39,501 bases of DNA from an uncultured Pseudomonadota bacterium. GTDB taxonomy: Bacteria; Pseudomonadota; Gammaproteobacteria; Burkholderiales; Usitatibacteraceae. Under the pieces are notes generated by a model. That model searched no databases and was not told where the DNA came from. It worked only from the letters and a program-made list of their open reading frames with translations. Below, in pieces: positions 17,069 to 25,047 of this stretch. The position numbers and the translations under genes were made by a program. How positions within the stretch are numbered: position 1 is the first letter of the stretch; each line of letters starts with the position of its first letter. The stretch is taken from positions 1 to 39,501 of the forward strand of contig CALEJW010000076.1 of the NCBI GenBank assembly GCA_937898635.1, written 5' to 3'.

Positions 17069-17629
17069 ATGATCAAGATCGACCAGTTCAGCGCCGCCAA
17101 CGAAGCCGCGATCAACCAGTTCGCGCACTTCGCCCAGCTTTCCCTCGCCAACCTCGAGAAGTTCGCCGAGATCGGCCTCGACGCCGCCCGCGATTCCGTC
17201 GAGCAGGCCACCGCGCACGCCGCGGCGCTTGCCGGCGCGAAGGACGTCCACGAGGTGATCGCCATCAATTCCGCCGCCCTCGAGCCGGTGATGAAGCGCG
17301 CCTACTCCTACTCGCGCACGGTGTACGAGACCGCCGCCGAGACCAACGCGGAAGTGAAGAAGGTCTTCGAGAAGCAGGCCTCGGAAGCCAACAAGTCCGC
17401 CGTGTCGACGCTGGAAGAGGCGTTCAAGTACGCGCCCGCCGGCTCGGAAGCCTACGTGGGCAACGTGAAGTCCGCGATGGCCGCCGCGCAGAGCGCCTAC
17501 GCGAACCTCGCCGCGATCAACAAGCAGCTCTACGACACCGTCGAGAAGACCGTCGAGCAGAACGTCGCGACCGTGCAGTCCGCCGCCAAGGCCCCGAAGG
17601 CCCCGGTGCGCAAGGCCAAGCGCAAGTAG
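17069..17629 (+). CDS. Phasin family protein (polyhydroxyalkanoate granule-associated)
   Basis: This 186-residue protein coats polyhydroxyalkanoate granules. The N-terminal block (IDQFSAANEAAINQFAHFAQLSLANLEKFAEIGLDAARDSVEQ) is the typical betaproteobacterial phasin domain, and the rest is almost entirely alanine-rich helix. The C-terminal tail (APKAPVRKAKRK) is basic and lysine/alanine-rich, as in phasins that also touch DNA or the granule surface. The Met at 17069 follows CCAGGAGAA. It has its own strong promoter framed by two TGCA palindromes and its own terminator, as expected for a highly expressed, PhaR-type regulated gene. No phaC, phaA or phaB lies in the window. Confidence 0.93.
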   Translation: MIKIDQFSAANEAAINQFAHFAQLSLANLEKFAEIGLDAARDSVEQATAHAAALAGAKDVHEVIAINSAALEPVMKRAYSYSRTVYETAAETNAEVKKVFEKQASEANKSAVSTLEEAFKYAPAGSEAYVGNVKSAMAAAQSAYANLAAINKQLYDTVEKTVEQNVATVQSAAKAPKAPVRKAKRK

Positions 17630-17679
17630 TCTCCGCGCCCCGCGAGGGGCGCCGCAAGGTGAAGTGAAGGCCCCCCTGA

Positions 17680-17708
17680 GGCCTCCGGCTCCCGCCGGAG
17701 GCCTTTTT
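17680..17708 (+). terminator. Rho-independent terminator of the phasin gene
   Basis: GGCCTCCGGC (17680-17689) and GCCGGAGGCC (17694-17703) pair perfectly with a TCCC loop, followed by TTTTT (17704-17708). The last T is also the end of the convergent cca stop codon. In the other direction no T tract follows. Confidence 0.93.
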
Positions 17709-18856
17709 CATGGGCGCTCGCCGGGGGCGGCGGGCGGCGCGGCCCGGCGGGCGGGGTCGCGGGAAAGGGCGGCGGCGATGCGCGCGGCGCGAGCCGCGTG
17801 GATGGCGGCGGGCACCGACGCGGGGTTCTCGCGCGCGACGGCGGCGGCGTCGACCCCGAGGGCGGCCTCGCGGGCGGCGGCGAGCCTCTCGCGCGGCACC
17901 GGGCGGGTGAGGCCGCGCGCGCGCAGGTCCGCCTCGCAGACCTCGAGGAGGCGCTCGAGGCGATCCGGGCGCCGGAAGGCGTCGGCGCGTTCGAGGAGCC
18001 CGAGCAGCGCCTCCGGCCCGAGGGCGCCGGCCCCCTCGACGGCGGCGCGCTCGCGCGCCGCGAGCGCCGCGAGGTCCCGGCACTCCCCGGGCGCGTTGAT
18101 CCGCTCGCAGAGCGCCGCGACGCCGGCCGGGTCGAGCCCCGCCGTGAGGCAGGCGAAGCGCACCGGCAGGCCGAAGCCCGTGCTCGCGCCGAGCCTCGCG
18201 CCGACGAGGTCCCCGTGCTCCCGAACGAGGGGCTCGACCTCGGGCAGCACCCTCGCCAGCGCGCCGCAGTCGCGCAGCACCTCGATCATCCTCGCCGGGT
18301 CCGGCTCCTGGAGGCCGCGGGCGAGCTCCTGCCAGACGCGCTCGGGCACGAGGTGGTCCGCCTCGCCGGCGCTCACCATGTCCCGCATGAGCGCCATCGT
18401 CTCGGGCGCCACGTCGAAGCCGAAGCGCGCCGCGAAGCGGGCGACGCGCAGGATCCGCACCGGGTCCTCCGCGAAGGCCTCGCTCACGTGGCGAAGGATG
18501 CCGCGCTCGAGGTCGGCGGCGCCGCCGAAGGGATCGACGAGCGTGCCGTCCTCGCCGCGCGCGATCGCGTTGATCGTGAGGTCGCGCCGGCGCAGGTCCT
18601 CCTCGAGGGTGACGTCGGGCGCGGCGTGGAACCGGAATCCCCGGTAGCCGGGCCCGGTCTTCCGCTCCGTGCGCGCGAGCGCGTACTCCTCGTGGGTCTC
18701 GGGATGCAGGAACACCGGGAAGTCGGCGCCGACGGGACGGAAGCCCCGCGCCGCCATCTCGGCCGGGTCGGCGCCGACCACCACCCAGTCGCGGTCGGCC
18801 GAGGGCCGCCCGAGAAGCTCGTCGCGCACCGAGCCGCCGACCGCGTAGATCTTCAT
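17708..18856 (-). CDS. cca: CCA tRNA nucleotidyltransferase lacking an HD motif
   Basis: This 382-residue class II enzyme adds or repairs the CCA end of tRNA. Family motifs appear in order: GGSVRD (7-12), the metal-binding D21-x-D23 in ADRDW, RRDLTINAIA (90-99), EDPVRILRVARF (130-141) and ERVWQEL (172-178). E. coli-type enzymes carry an HD phosphohydrolase domain after this point. Here the segment from LPEVEPL (204) to GECRDLAAL (257-265) is short, and where 'VRFAALLHDLGKG' is expected it reads VRFACLTAGLD, with no H-D pair. The nucleotidyltransferase should still work, but the 2',3'-cyclic phosphodiesterase/phosphatase activity should be absent. It is the last gene of the slt - NDUFA9-like - GST - cca set, 22 bases after GST. 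Confidence 0.93.
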   Translation of the reverse strand: MKIYAVGGSVRDELLGRPSADRDWVVVGADPAEMAARGFRPVGADFPVFLHPETHEEYALARTERKTGPGYRGFRFHAAPDVTLEEDLRRRDLTINAIARGEDGTLVDPFGGAADLERGILRHVSEAFAEDPVRILRVARFAARFGFDVAPETMALMRDMVSAGEADHLVPERVWQELARGLQEPDPARMIEVLRDCGALARVLPEVEPLVREHGDLVGARLGASTGFGLPVRFACLTAGLDPAGVAALCERINAPGECRDLAALAARERAAVEGAGALGPEALLGLLERADAFRRPDRLERLLEVCEADLRARGLTRPVPRERLAAAREAALGVDAAAVARENPASVPAAIHAARAARIAAALSRDPARRAAPPAAPGERP

Positions 18857-18878
18857 CTCGCCTCGCCCGGGCGCCGCC

Positions 18879-19553
18879 TCAGGGCGGCGGGGGATCCGCG
18901 TAGGGCTCGTCCTCGGCGACGAACTGCGTCTCCGCGAGCGCGCCCTCGATCCAGGCGCGCACGCCGGAGGCGGCCTTCACGGCGTCGCAGTAGCGCTGGC
19001 TCGCGGGAGCGCAGGCCACGCCGTAGGTGGCGAGCCGCATCACCACCGGCGCGAACATCGCGTCCGCGGCCGAGAAGGCGCCGAAGAGGAAATCCCCGCC
19101 GGCGCCGAAGCGGGACCTCGCTTCCTGCCACAGCGTCTCGATCCGGTCCACGTCGGCGCGCACCTCCGGCGTCATGCCCTTGCCGGGGAGGCTCGCGCGG
19201 ATGTTCATGGGCATCTTCGAGCGCAGGTTGCGGAATCCCGCGTGCATCTCCGCGGTCGCGGAGCGCGCGAAGGCGCGGGCCACGGGGTCCGCCGGCCAGA
19301 CCGCCTTGCCGGGGAACCACTCGGCCACCGTCTCCATGATCGCGAGCGAGTCCCAGACCGCGACGCGCTCCCGCCAGAGCACCGGCACGAGCCCCGAGGG
19401 AGACCAGCGGCCGATGCCGGCATCCCAGCCGTCGGAGTCGAAGCGCAGCATCCGCTCCTCGAACGGGATGCCGAGCTGGGTGAGCAGCACCCAGGGGCGC
19501 ATCGACCAGGACGAGTAGTTCTTGTTGGCTATGACGAGCGTGAGGCCTTCCAT
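18879..19553 (-). CDS. Glutathione S-transferase family protein
   Basis: This 224-residue protein begins LVIANKNYSSWSMRPWVLL, the start seen in a common bacterial GST group in which a Ser of the SSW motif (residues 14-16) is the likely catalytic residue. VPVLWRERVAVWDSLAIMET carries the cis-Pro and the Asp-Ser that holds the glutathione gamma-glutamyl group. The C-terminal helical domain includes FSAADAMFAPVVMRL. The start is one base after the NDUFA9-like stop (TGA-C-ATG), so translation is coupled. It differs from the other GST in the window (3080-3718). The substrate is unknown. Confidence 0.88.
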   Translation of the reverse strand: MEGLTLVIANKNYSSWSMRPWVLLTQLGIPFEERMLRFDSDGWDAGIGRWSPSGLVPVLWRERVAVWDSLAIMETVAEWFPGKAVWPADPVARAFARSATAEMHAGFRNLRSKMPMNIRASLPGKGMTPEVRADVDRIETLWQEARSRFGAGGDFLFGAFSAADAMFAPVVMRLATYGVACAPASQRYCDAVKAASGVRAWIEGALAETQFVAEDEPYADPPPP

Positions 19554-19554
19554 G

Positions 19555-20502
19555 TCATCCCCCCTTGCGCGCGCGGAACCGGGCGAAGCGAGCCTTCGGC
19601 CCGCCGGCCGAAAGGTACCGGGGCACCACCGCCTCCATCGCCGCGGGCTCGAAGCCGAAGAGCGCCGGGAAGGGACAATCGCAGACGCTGTCCCGGCGCA
19701 TCGAGGCGAGGTTGTCGCGCGTCATGACCGGCCCGGGCAGGTGCTCCAGGACGAAGGCCTGCGCGAGCGCGGCCCACGCCGGCAGCGCGACGACGAGCCG
19801 GCGCTTGCCCTGCAGGCGGGCCACGAAGCGCACGATCTGCGCGAGCGTGTAGGTGCCGGGACCGCACAGGTCCCAGGACTGGCCGAAGCTGCGCGGGTCG
19901 TCGACGCAGGCGGCTACCGCGCGGGCGACGTCCTCCACCCACACCGGCTGGAACCGCGTCGCGGCGCCCGCGAGCGGCACCACGGGCAGCGGCCGCACGA
20001 GCCCGGCGAAGAGGTTGAGGAAGCTGTCGTCCTCGCCGAAGATGACCGAGGGGCGGAAGACCGTGAGGGCGAGGCCGGCGCCCTCCTCGCGCAGGGCTTC
20101 CTCGCCGCGCCCGCGCGAGCGCAGGTATTCGCTGGGGCCGTCGCTCGCCGCGTTGAGGGCGCTCACGTGGACGAGGCGGTTCACGCCCGCGGCCCGGCAG
20201 GCGCGCGCAAGGCGCCGCGGCAGCTCGACGTGCACCTTCTCGAAGCTCTCGCGCCGGCGCTGGTGGAGGATTCCCACGAGGTTCACGGCCGCGTCGACGC
20301 CGTCCAGCGCGCCGGCGAGGGCCGCGTCGTCGTGCGGGCTCCCCGCGACGATGTCCATCGTGGGGATCACCGCGAGGGGCCTCGCCTTCGCCGGGTCGCG
20401 CGTGAGCGCGCGGATCGCGAAGCCGCGCGCGGCGAGCTGCGCGCACACCGACCGGCCGACGAAGCCGCTCGCGCCGAGGACGAGGACGCGGGAGACCTCC
20501 AT
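19555..20502 (-). CDS. NDUFA9-like NAD(P)-binding protein (atypical SDR)
   Basis: This 315-residue protein is an atypical short-chain dehydrogenase of the complex I NDUFA9 family. The Rossmann motif GASGFVG is at 10-16, followed by AVNLVGILHQRRRESFEKVHVEL, which is diagnostic. LVHVSALNA, LRSRGRGEEALR and FRPSVIFGEDDSFLNLFAGL continue the family pattern. The canonical Y-x-x-x-K is modified (YLRSRGRGEEAL), so it may bind a nucleotide without classical catalysis. Its ATG shares the A of the slt stop codon (TGATG), showing translational coupling. It precedes GST and cca. Roles suggested for bacterial relatives include quinone or redox metabolism, unproven. Confidence 0.87.
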   Translation of the reverse strand: MEVSRVLVLGASGFVGRSVCAQLAARGFAIRALTRDPAKARPLAVIPTMDIVAGSPHDDAALAGALDGVDAAVNLVGILHQRRRESFEKVHVELPRRLARACRAAGVNRLVHVSALNAASDGPSEYLRSRGRGEEALREEGAGLALTVFRPSVIFGEDDSFLNLFAGLVRPLPVVPLAGAATRFQPVWVEDVARAVAACVDDPRSFGQSWDLCGPGTYTLAQIVRFVARLQGKRRLVVALPAWAALAQAFVLEHLPGPVMTRDNLASMRRDSVCDCPFPALFGFEPAAMEAVVPRYLSAGGPKARFARFRARKGG

Positions 20503-22469
20503 CAGGGAAGCGAGGCCACGGTGTCGGCCTCGCCCGCCCCGCGGCCGGGCACGGTGCCCATGAGCGCGCGAAGGCTGGCCGTCCGGCCCGTGAGCCGGTG
20601 GGTGTAGAACCAGGCGTTGGCCATCACCTTCTTCACGTAGTCGCGCGTCTCGTTGAAGGGGATCGACTCGGCGTAGACCGCGCCCTCCAGGGGCTTCGCG
20701 TCGCGCCAGCGCTTGGCGCGCCCCGGCCCGGCGTTGTAGCCCGCCGTCGCGAGCACCGGGTCGCCGAGGTCGGCCAGCACGCGGTGGAAGTAGTAGGTGC
20801 CCATGGCCACGTTCACCTCGGGGACGGAAAGGAGCGCGTGACGGTAGGGCTGCACCGGAATCTGGCGCGCCACCCACCGGGCCGTCGCGGGCATGAGCTG
20901 CATGAGCCCCGTGGCGCCGGCGCGCGAGCGGATGGTGGCGTTGAAGCGGCTCTCCTGCCGGATGATGCCGAAGAGCAGGGCCTCGTCCACGTTCCATCGC
21001 CGGGAGGCGGCGGCGAGGGGCTCGTGATGATGCGTCGGGTAACGCCGCGCGAAGTCGTGCACCGAGGCGGTCTGGCTCGCCGCGGCGATGGCGCGGTCGG
21101 CGAGGCCCGCCTGGGCGGCCACCTCGGAGGCGGCGAGGAAGCCGCGGTCGTCCTGGCCGCGCAGCCCGAACACCCACTCGCGGTAGGCCTCGGCATTCAT
21201 GTCCAGGGCGTAGAGCGCCATCGCCCGGCCCACCGCGGGGATCGCCCGCACGCGGGCCACGTCCTCCTCGGGAACCGGCTGCGAGCGCCAGTCGGGCGCC
21301 TCGACGGCGCCGAGGTCCTCGGCGGCGAGCAGCCCGTAGAAGTTGCGCTCGCGGGCGAGCGCCTTGAGCAGGGTCTCGGACGCCGGGCGGGCGCCTTCCT
21401 CGGCGAGCGCCCGGGCGAGCCAGTAGCGCCAGGCCGGATCGCGGGCCTCCGTCGCGGACATGAGGTTCACCGCGGCTCGCAGCGCCGCCCAGTCCCCGGC
21501 GCGAAGCGCCGCGCGGGCCTTCCATTGCATCTGGGCATCGGTGAAGGGGCCCTCGCCCGCCTCCGCGAACCACGCCAGCGCTTCCGGGTGGTGCTGGAGC
21601 GCCGCCGCATGGCCGATCTGCGCCCAGCCATAACGCGTGTCGTCGGGGCCCAGCGTGCCGGCGTGGGCGCGCAGCAGCCGGGCCGCCTCCTCCGGCTTCG
21701 AGCGGGCGAGGCGCGAGACGGCGTGGAGCAGCAGCTCGTGGATCGCGCGCCCGGGAATGCGGGTCTTCTCGGTCTCCAGGTAGCGGCGCGGGTCCGAGTG
21801 GGCGCGCGAAAGCGCCTTCTCGTTCATCTGCTCCTTGTTCGGCAGGAAGGCGTTCGCGCGCTTCGCGTCGGCGAGGCTGCCTGCCGCGAGGAGCTTGCGG
21901 ATGCGCTCCCAGGCCTCGGGGGGGCCGATCAGGCGCTCCTTCGCGGCCGCCTCGAAGGGCGGCTGGCAGGCGGCGGGCGCCTCGCGGCCGGCGAGCCAGA
22001 GGGCGCGCGCTTCCCGCAGGGCGTCGGCATCGCCGCGCACGAGCCGCGCCTGGAGCGCGTAGCAGGCCACCTCGCCGTCGTCGGAGGCGAGCGCGGGGTA
22101 CTCCTGCCGGAAGCGGTCCCAGTCGCCCGCCGCGCCCAGCGCCTTCAGCCAGTCGCGGCGCAGCGGGTCGGCGAGGGGCGTGTCCGCGTAGCGGCGCAGG
22201 AACCCGGCGACCTCGTCCGGGTCGGCCTTCTCGATCGTCGCCGTCAGCAGCCAGTAGGCGGGGTAGGCCTCCAGGGGGTGCCCCGCGAAGCGCGCGCGCC
22301 AGCGCTCGAGCGCCTTCAGGTCGCGGCGCTCCGCGGCCTCCCGCGCGGCGAGGAGGTCCGCGTCGGTCGCCGGCGCGGGCGCGGACGCGGACGCCGCGAG
22401 GGCTTGGCCGGCGGCGAGGGCGAGGACGGCGAGAAGGCGCGCGAGGCGCATCGGTCGGGGCGCGGGCAC
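20502..22469 (-). CDS. slt: Soluble lytic murein transglycosylase (Slt70 type)
   Basis: This 655-residue periplasmic enzyme cleaves peptidoglycan to 1,6-anhydromuropeptides. It has a signal peptide (cleavage near residue 25), a long alpha-helical superhelix (about 35-480) and a C-terminal lysozyme-like domain. The catalytic Glu506 is in GIIRQESRF, with GATGLMQLMPATA (518-530) and AGYNAGPGR completing the GEWL-type site. The start may be GTG at 22469 or ATG at 22451; both give a signal peptide. A TATAAT box on the minus strand at 22481-22476 would start RNA at about 22469, which would make the GTG form leaderless, so ATG at 22451 may be the true start. It heads the four-gene coupled set ending in cca. 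Confidence 0.94.
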   Translation of the reverse strand: MPAPRPMRLARLLAVLALAAGQALAASASAPAPATDADLLAAREAAERRDLKALERWRARFAGHPLEAYPAYWLLTATIEKADPDEVAGFLRRYADTPLADPLRRDWLKALGAAGDWDRFRQEYPALASDDGEVACYALQARLVRGDADALREARALWLAGREAPAACQPPFEAAAKERLIGPPEAWERIRKLLAAGSLADAKRANAFLPNKEQMNEKALSRAHSDPRRYLETEKTRIPGRAIHELLLHAVSRLARSKPEEAARLLRAHAGTLGPDDTRYGWAQIGHAAALQHHPEALAWFAEAGEGPFTDAQMQWKARAALRAGDWAALRAAVNLMSATEARDPAWRYWLARALAEEGARPASETLLKALARERNFYGLLAAEDLGAVEAPDWRSQPVPEEDVARVRAIPAVGRAMALYALDMNAEAYREWVFGLRGQDDRGFLAASEVAAQAGLADRAIAAASQTASVHDFARRYPTHHHEPLAAASRRWNVDEALLFGIIRQESRFNATIRSRAGATGLMQLMPATARWVARQIPVQPYRHALLSVPEVNVAMGTYYFHRVLADLGDPVLATAGYNAGPGRAKRWRDAKPLEGAVYAESIPFNETRDYVKKVMANAWFYTHRLTGRTASLRALMGTVPGRGAGEADTVASLP

Positions 22470-22475
22470 GGGGGG

Positions 22476-22481
22476 ATTATA
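22476..22481 (-). promoter_or_regulatory. -10 box of the slt operon
   Basis: A perfect TATAAT on the minus strand stands alone in GC-rich DNA; no clear -35 is seen. The start point would be near 22469. Confidence 0.5.
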
Positions 22482-22521
22482 TTCCCCGAGTGACCGCTTC
22501 CCGGCCGCGGGGTTCAGCGCC

Positions 22522-23835
22522 TCAGGGCAGGACCCAGACCAGCATGCCGAAAACGTAGCAGATGACGCAGGAAATGAGCGTGAAGGGCACGCTCCAGCGC
22601 AGGAACTCGCGCAGCGACACCCGGCGGTTCTCCTCGCGCTCGCAGATGTTGGCCGCGACGTAGAGGGCCGGGGCCCCCGCGATGGTGAGGTTGCTGCCCA
22701 GGGTCCCCGACCACAGCAGCATCCACCACAGCGGCCAGGGATCGACGCCCTGCTGGCCGAGGTCGCGCACGGTGTAGAGGAAGGTGAGGATGTAGGCGTC
22801 GTGCTCGACGATGCCCACGATGGGGATCGTGACCCAGTAGAGGAGGGTCGCGCCGAGGGCGTAGCTCTGCGAGAAGACCGGGGCCATGGCGTGCGCGAGC
22901 TTCTCCAGGATGCCCGTCTTCTCCAGTCCCCCGACCAGGGCGAAGAGGGCGATGTAGAAGAACACGGCGCGCCAGTCGAGCTCCTGGACGATCTCCTCGA
23001 AGCTGGGCTTCTTCACGCGGTTGCCGAGGAGCTCGAGCACGAGCACGAGCAGGAGCGCGCCGGTCATCGCGATGAAGCCGAGCTTCATGCCGAGGTGCTC
23101 GCGAAGGCTCATGGCGACGATGGTGGCGACGAAGCCCCCCACGACCACGCCGGCGAAGAGCTTGTCCGGGATCCGCGCCTCCCCCATGCTGCCGCCGCCG
23201 GCCGCGACCGGCGCCGAGCCCCCGAAGCGGCGGAAGTAGAGCGCGTACATGATGCCGAGCGTGAGCGCGAAGGTGACGAGCAGGATCGGGAAGGAACTCG
23301 GCCGGCCCCGGTACCAGACGAAGTCGAAGAACTCGGCCCCGGAGACGCTGTGCATCATCTGCGGCGGCAGGTCGCCCAGGAGCATCGCCGAGCCCATGAA
23401 GTTCGCGCTGAAGCCGATCATGAGCACGAGGGGCGTGAGGGGCAGCCCGAGGTGCCGGGCGAGCGGGATCGCCACGGGCGCGAACATGAGGATCACCACC
23501 ACGTTGTCCACGACCATCGAGACGAGGCCGGCGAGCATCGACAGGATCACGATGAGCGCGCCCCCGTTGCCCCGCGAGAGCTCCAGGGCCTTCACCGAGA
23601 GCCACTCCGGGATCCCGGACTTGCCGAAGTAGCCGGCGATGGTCCAGATCGACACGAGGATCGCCATCACGTTCCAGTCGACGACCTTGAAGGCGTCGTC
23701 CTCGCTCATGAGGCCGAGCCAGATCATCGCCGCCGCGCCGAGCAGGGCGGCGACCGTGCTGTCGATCCAGCCGGTGATGACGACGACGATCGTCACGGCG
23801 AAGATGGCGATCGCGATCGCGGTCATCGGTTCCAT
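22522..23835 (-). CDS. ArsB/NhaD/CitM-type ion transporter (permease)
   Basis: This 437-residue inner-membrane protein has about 10-12 hydrophobic segments and belongs to the ion-transporter superfamily containing ArsB, NhaD and CitM. Typical blocks include VSMVVDNVVVILMFAPVAIPLA, FSANFMGSAMLLGDLPPQMM, in which the residues facing the centre of the fold lie, and SGTLGSNLTIAGAPALYVAANI near the C-terminus, the second half of the internal repeat. Substrate cannot be told: sodium/proton exchange or a carboxylate or oxyanion are all possible. AGGAGG lies 9 bases before the ATG at 23835. It is divergent from the universal stress gene across a 216-base gap holding an FNR-type box. Confidence 0.85.
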   Translation of the reverse strand: MEPMTAIAIAIFAVTIVVVITGWIDSTVAALLGAAAMIWLGLMSEDDAFKVVDWNVMAILVSIWTIAGYFGKSGIPEWLSVKALELSRGNGGALIVILSMLAGLVSMVVDNVVVILMFAPVAIPLARHLGLPLTPLVLMIGFSANFMGSAMLLGDLPPQMMHSVSGAEFFDFVWYRGRPSSFPILLVTFALTLGIMYALYFRRFGGSAPVAAGGGSMGEARIPDKLFAGVVVGGFVATIVAMSLREHLGMKLGFIAMTGALLLVLVLELLGNRVKKPSFEEIVQELDWRAVFFYIALFALVGGLEKTGILEKLAHAMAPVFSQSYALGATLLYWVTIPIVGIVEHDAYILTFLYTVRDLGQQGVDPWPLWWMLLWSGTLGSNLTIAGAPALYVAANICEREENRRVSLREFLRWSVPFTLISCVICYVFGMLVWVLP

Positions 23836-23939
23836 CGGGCACTTCCTCCTCGTTGTCCGTCTTCGTTCTTCCGGGTGCCGGTTGCGCGACCGCAGCCGCG
23901 AAATGTAGCAAATGATCGGGCCGGGCGGCCGGCGCATCA

Positions 23940-23981
23940 TTGACCTGCGCCAATTCGCGCGCCGCCCGGGACGACTAGACT
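23940..23981 (+). promoter_or_regulatory. FNR-type box and promoter of the universal stress gene
   Basis: TTGACCTGCGCCAA (23940-23953) matches TTGAC-N4-GTCAA with one mismatch. TAGACT (23976-23981) follows after exactly 22 bases and predicts a start near 23988, so the box centre is at -41.5, the classical class II FNR/CRP position. Confidence 0.65.
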
Positions 23982-24051
23982 CGCCTCGAACCGGCGCCGG
24001 GGCGCCCGCGCGGCGGGCGGGCCGCAAGGCCGGACACTTGAGGAGATCGCC

Positions 24052-24885
24052 ATGACCTACGGGTCCATCCTGGTTCCCATCGACGAGCATCCCGACGCCG
24101 CCGGCAGCCTGGAGACCGCCCGGCGCCTCGCGCGGGCGTTCGGCGCCCACCTCGAGGGGCTCGCCGTCGTCACGCCGCTCGCGCTGCCGCAGCGGCTGCG
24201 TCCCCGGCAGAGTGCCGCGGCCCTCATGAAGAAGGAGTGGGAGCGGGACAAGGCCGAGGCGCGCGCCGCCGCGGCGCGCTTCGAGGCGGCCGCGCAGGCG
24301 GCGGGCGTGGCTTCCGCCGAGGGCCTCGTGGTCGAGGCGCGCGCCCCTGAGGCGTTCGCCGTCCACGCGCGCACCACCGACCTCGTGGTCCTTCCCCTGC
24401 CGGTCGAGGACGACATCGGCGTCCTCGGGGGCCATCGCATCGAGTCGTCGATGCTCGCGGTGGGCCGGCCGGTGCTCCTCGTGCCGGCACAGGGCGCGCC
24501 GGCGGACTTCCCCGGCAAGGCCCTGGTGGCCTGGAACGGCAGCCGCGAGGCCGCGCGCGCGCTCTCCGACGCGGTGCCGCTGCTCGCGCTCGCGAAGTCG
24601 GTCGTGGTCTTCTCCTCGGGCCCGGCCGGCGAGGAAGGCTCCGTGCATGGCGCGAAGGCCGCGGTGGGCTACCTCGCCCGGCGGGGCATCAAGGCCGACG
24701 CCTCGCACGCGAGCGTCCCCGACGAGCGCGTGGGCCGGACCATCCTTTCCCGCGCCGCGAAGGCGGGGGCGGGCCTCGTGGTGATGGGGGCCTACGGGAG
24801 GCCGCGTTTCGCGGAGCTCGTCCTGGGCGGCACGACGCGCACGGTGCTTCGCGAGGCCCGCATCCCGGTCCTCATGTCGCACTGA
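24052..24885 (+). CDS. Tandem-domain universal stress protein
   Basis: This 277-residue cytoplasmic protein holds two UspA domains, about 1-145 and 150-277. The first starts YGSILVPIDEHPDAAGS; the second starts KALVAWNGSREAARALSDAVPLL. Only the second keeps the ATP-binding pattern G-x2-G-x9-G-T, seen in MGAYGRPRFAELVLGGTTRTVLR, and ends in IPVLMSH; the first domain lacks it (VVLPLPVEDDIGVLGGHRIESSML). Such tandem proteins are often induced by low oxygen in proteobacteria. That agrees with the FNR-type box at -41.5 in its promoter. GGAGATCGCC precedes the ATG. It lies between the permease and the TTT transporter. Confidence 0.92.
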   Translation: MTYGSILVPIDEHPDAAGSLETARRLARAFGAHLEGLAVVTPLALPQRLRPRQSAAALMKKEWERDKAEARAAAARFEAAAQAAGVASAEGLVVEARAPEAFAVHARTTDLVVLPLPVEDDIGVLGGHRIESSMLAVGRPVLLVPAQGAPADFPGKALVAWNGSREAARALSDAVPLLALAKSVVVFSSGPAGEEGSVHGAKAAVGYLARRGIKADASHASVPDERVGRTILSRAAKAGAGLVVMGAYGRPRFAELVLGGTTRTVLREARIPVLMSH

Positions 24886-24894
24886 CCGGCGCGA

Positions 24895-24938
24895 TTGACG
24901 CGGGTCAAGAGACTCGCGGCCCGGCTGGGCCCTAGAAT
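24895..24938 (+). promoter_or_regulatory. FNR-type box and promoter upstream of the TTT transporter
   Basis: TTGACGCGGGTCAA (24895-24908) is a perfect TTGAC-N4-GTCAA palindrome. TAGAAT (24933-24938) follows after 24 bases, placing the box centre near -43. It begins 9 bases after the universal stress gene stop. Confidence 0.6.
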
Positions 24939-25001
24939 GGCGCAACCGCCGCAAGAGCGGATGCCGCCAGGCCGGGGTGCCCCAAGGGCCCGCCCGCGGG
25001 A

Positions 25002-25007
25002 TAGAAT
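25002..25007 (+). promoter_or_regulatory. Second -10 box of the TTT operon
   Basis: TAGAAT followed by CCG, with a predicted start near 25014 and a leader of about 34 bases to the ATG. The same TAGAAT-CCG string occurs before frc, suggesting a usual promoter form here. No convincing -35. Confidence 0.4.
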
Positions 25008-25047
25008 CCGCCACGCCTTCAACGGACCATCAACGAGGAGACCCAAC

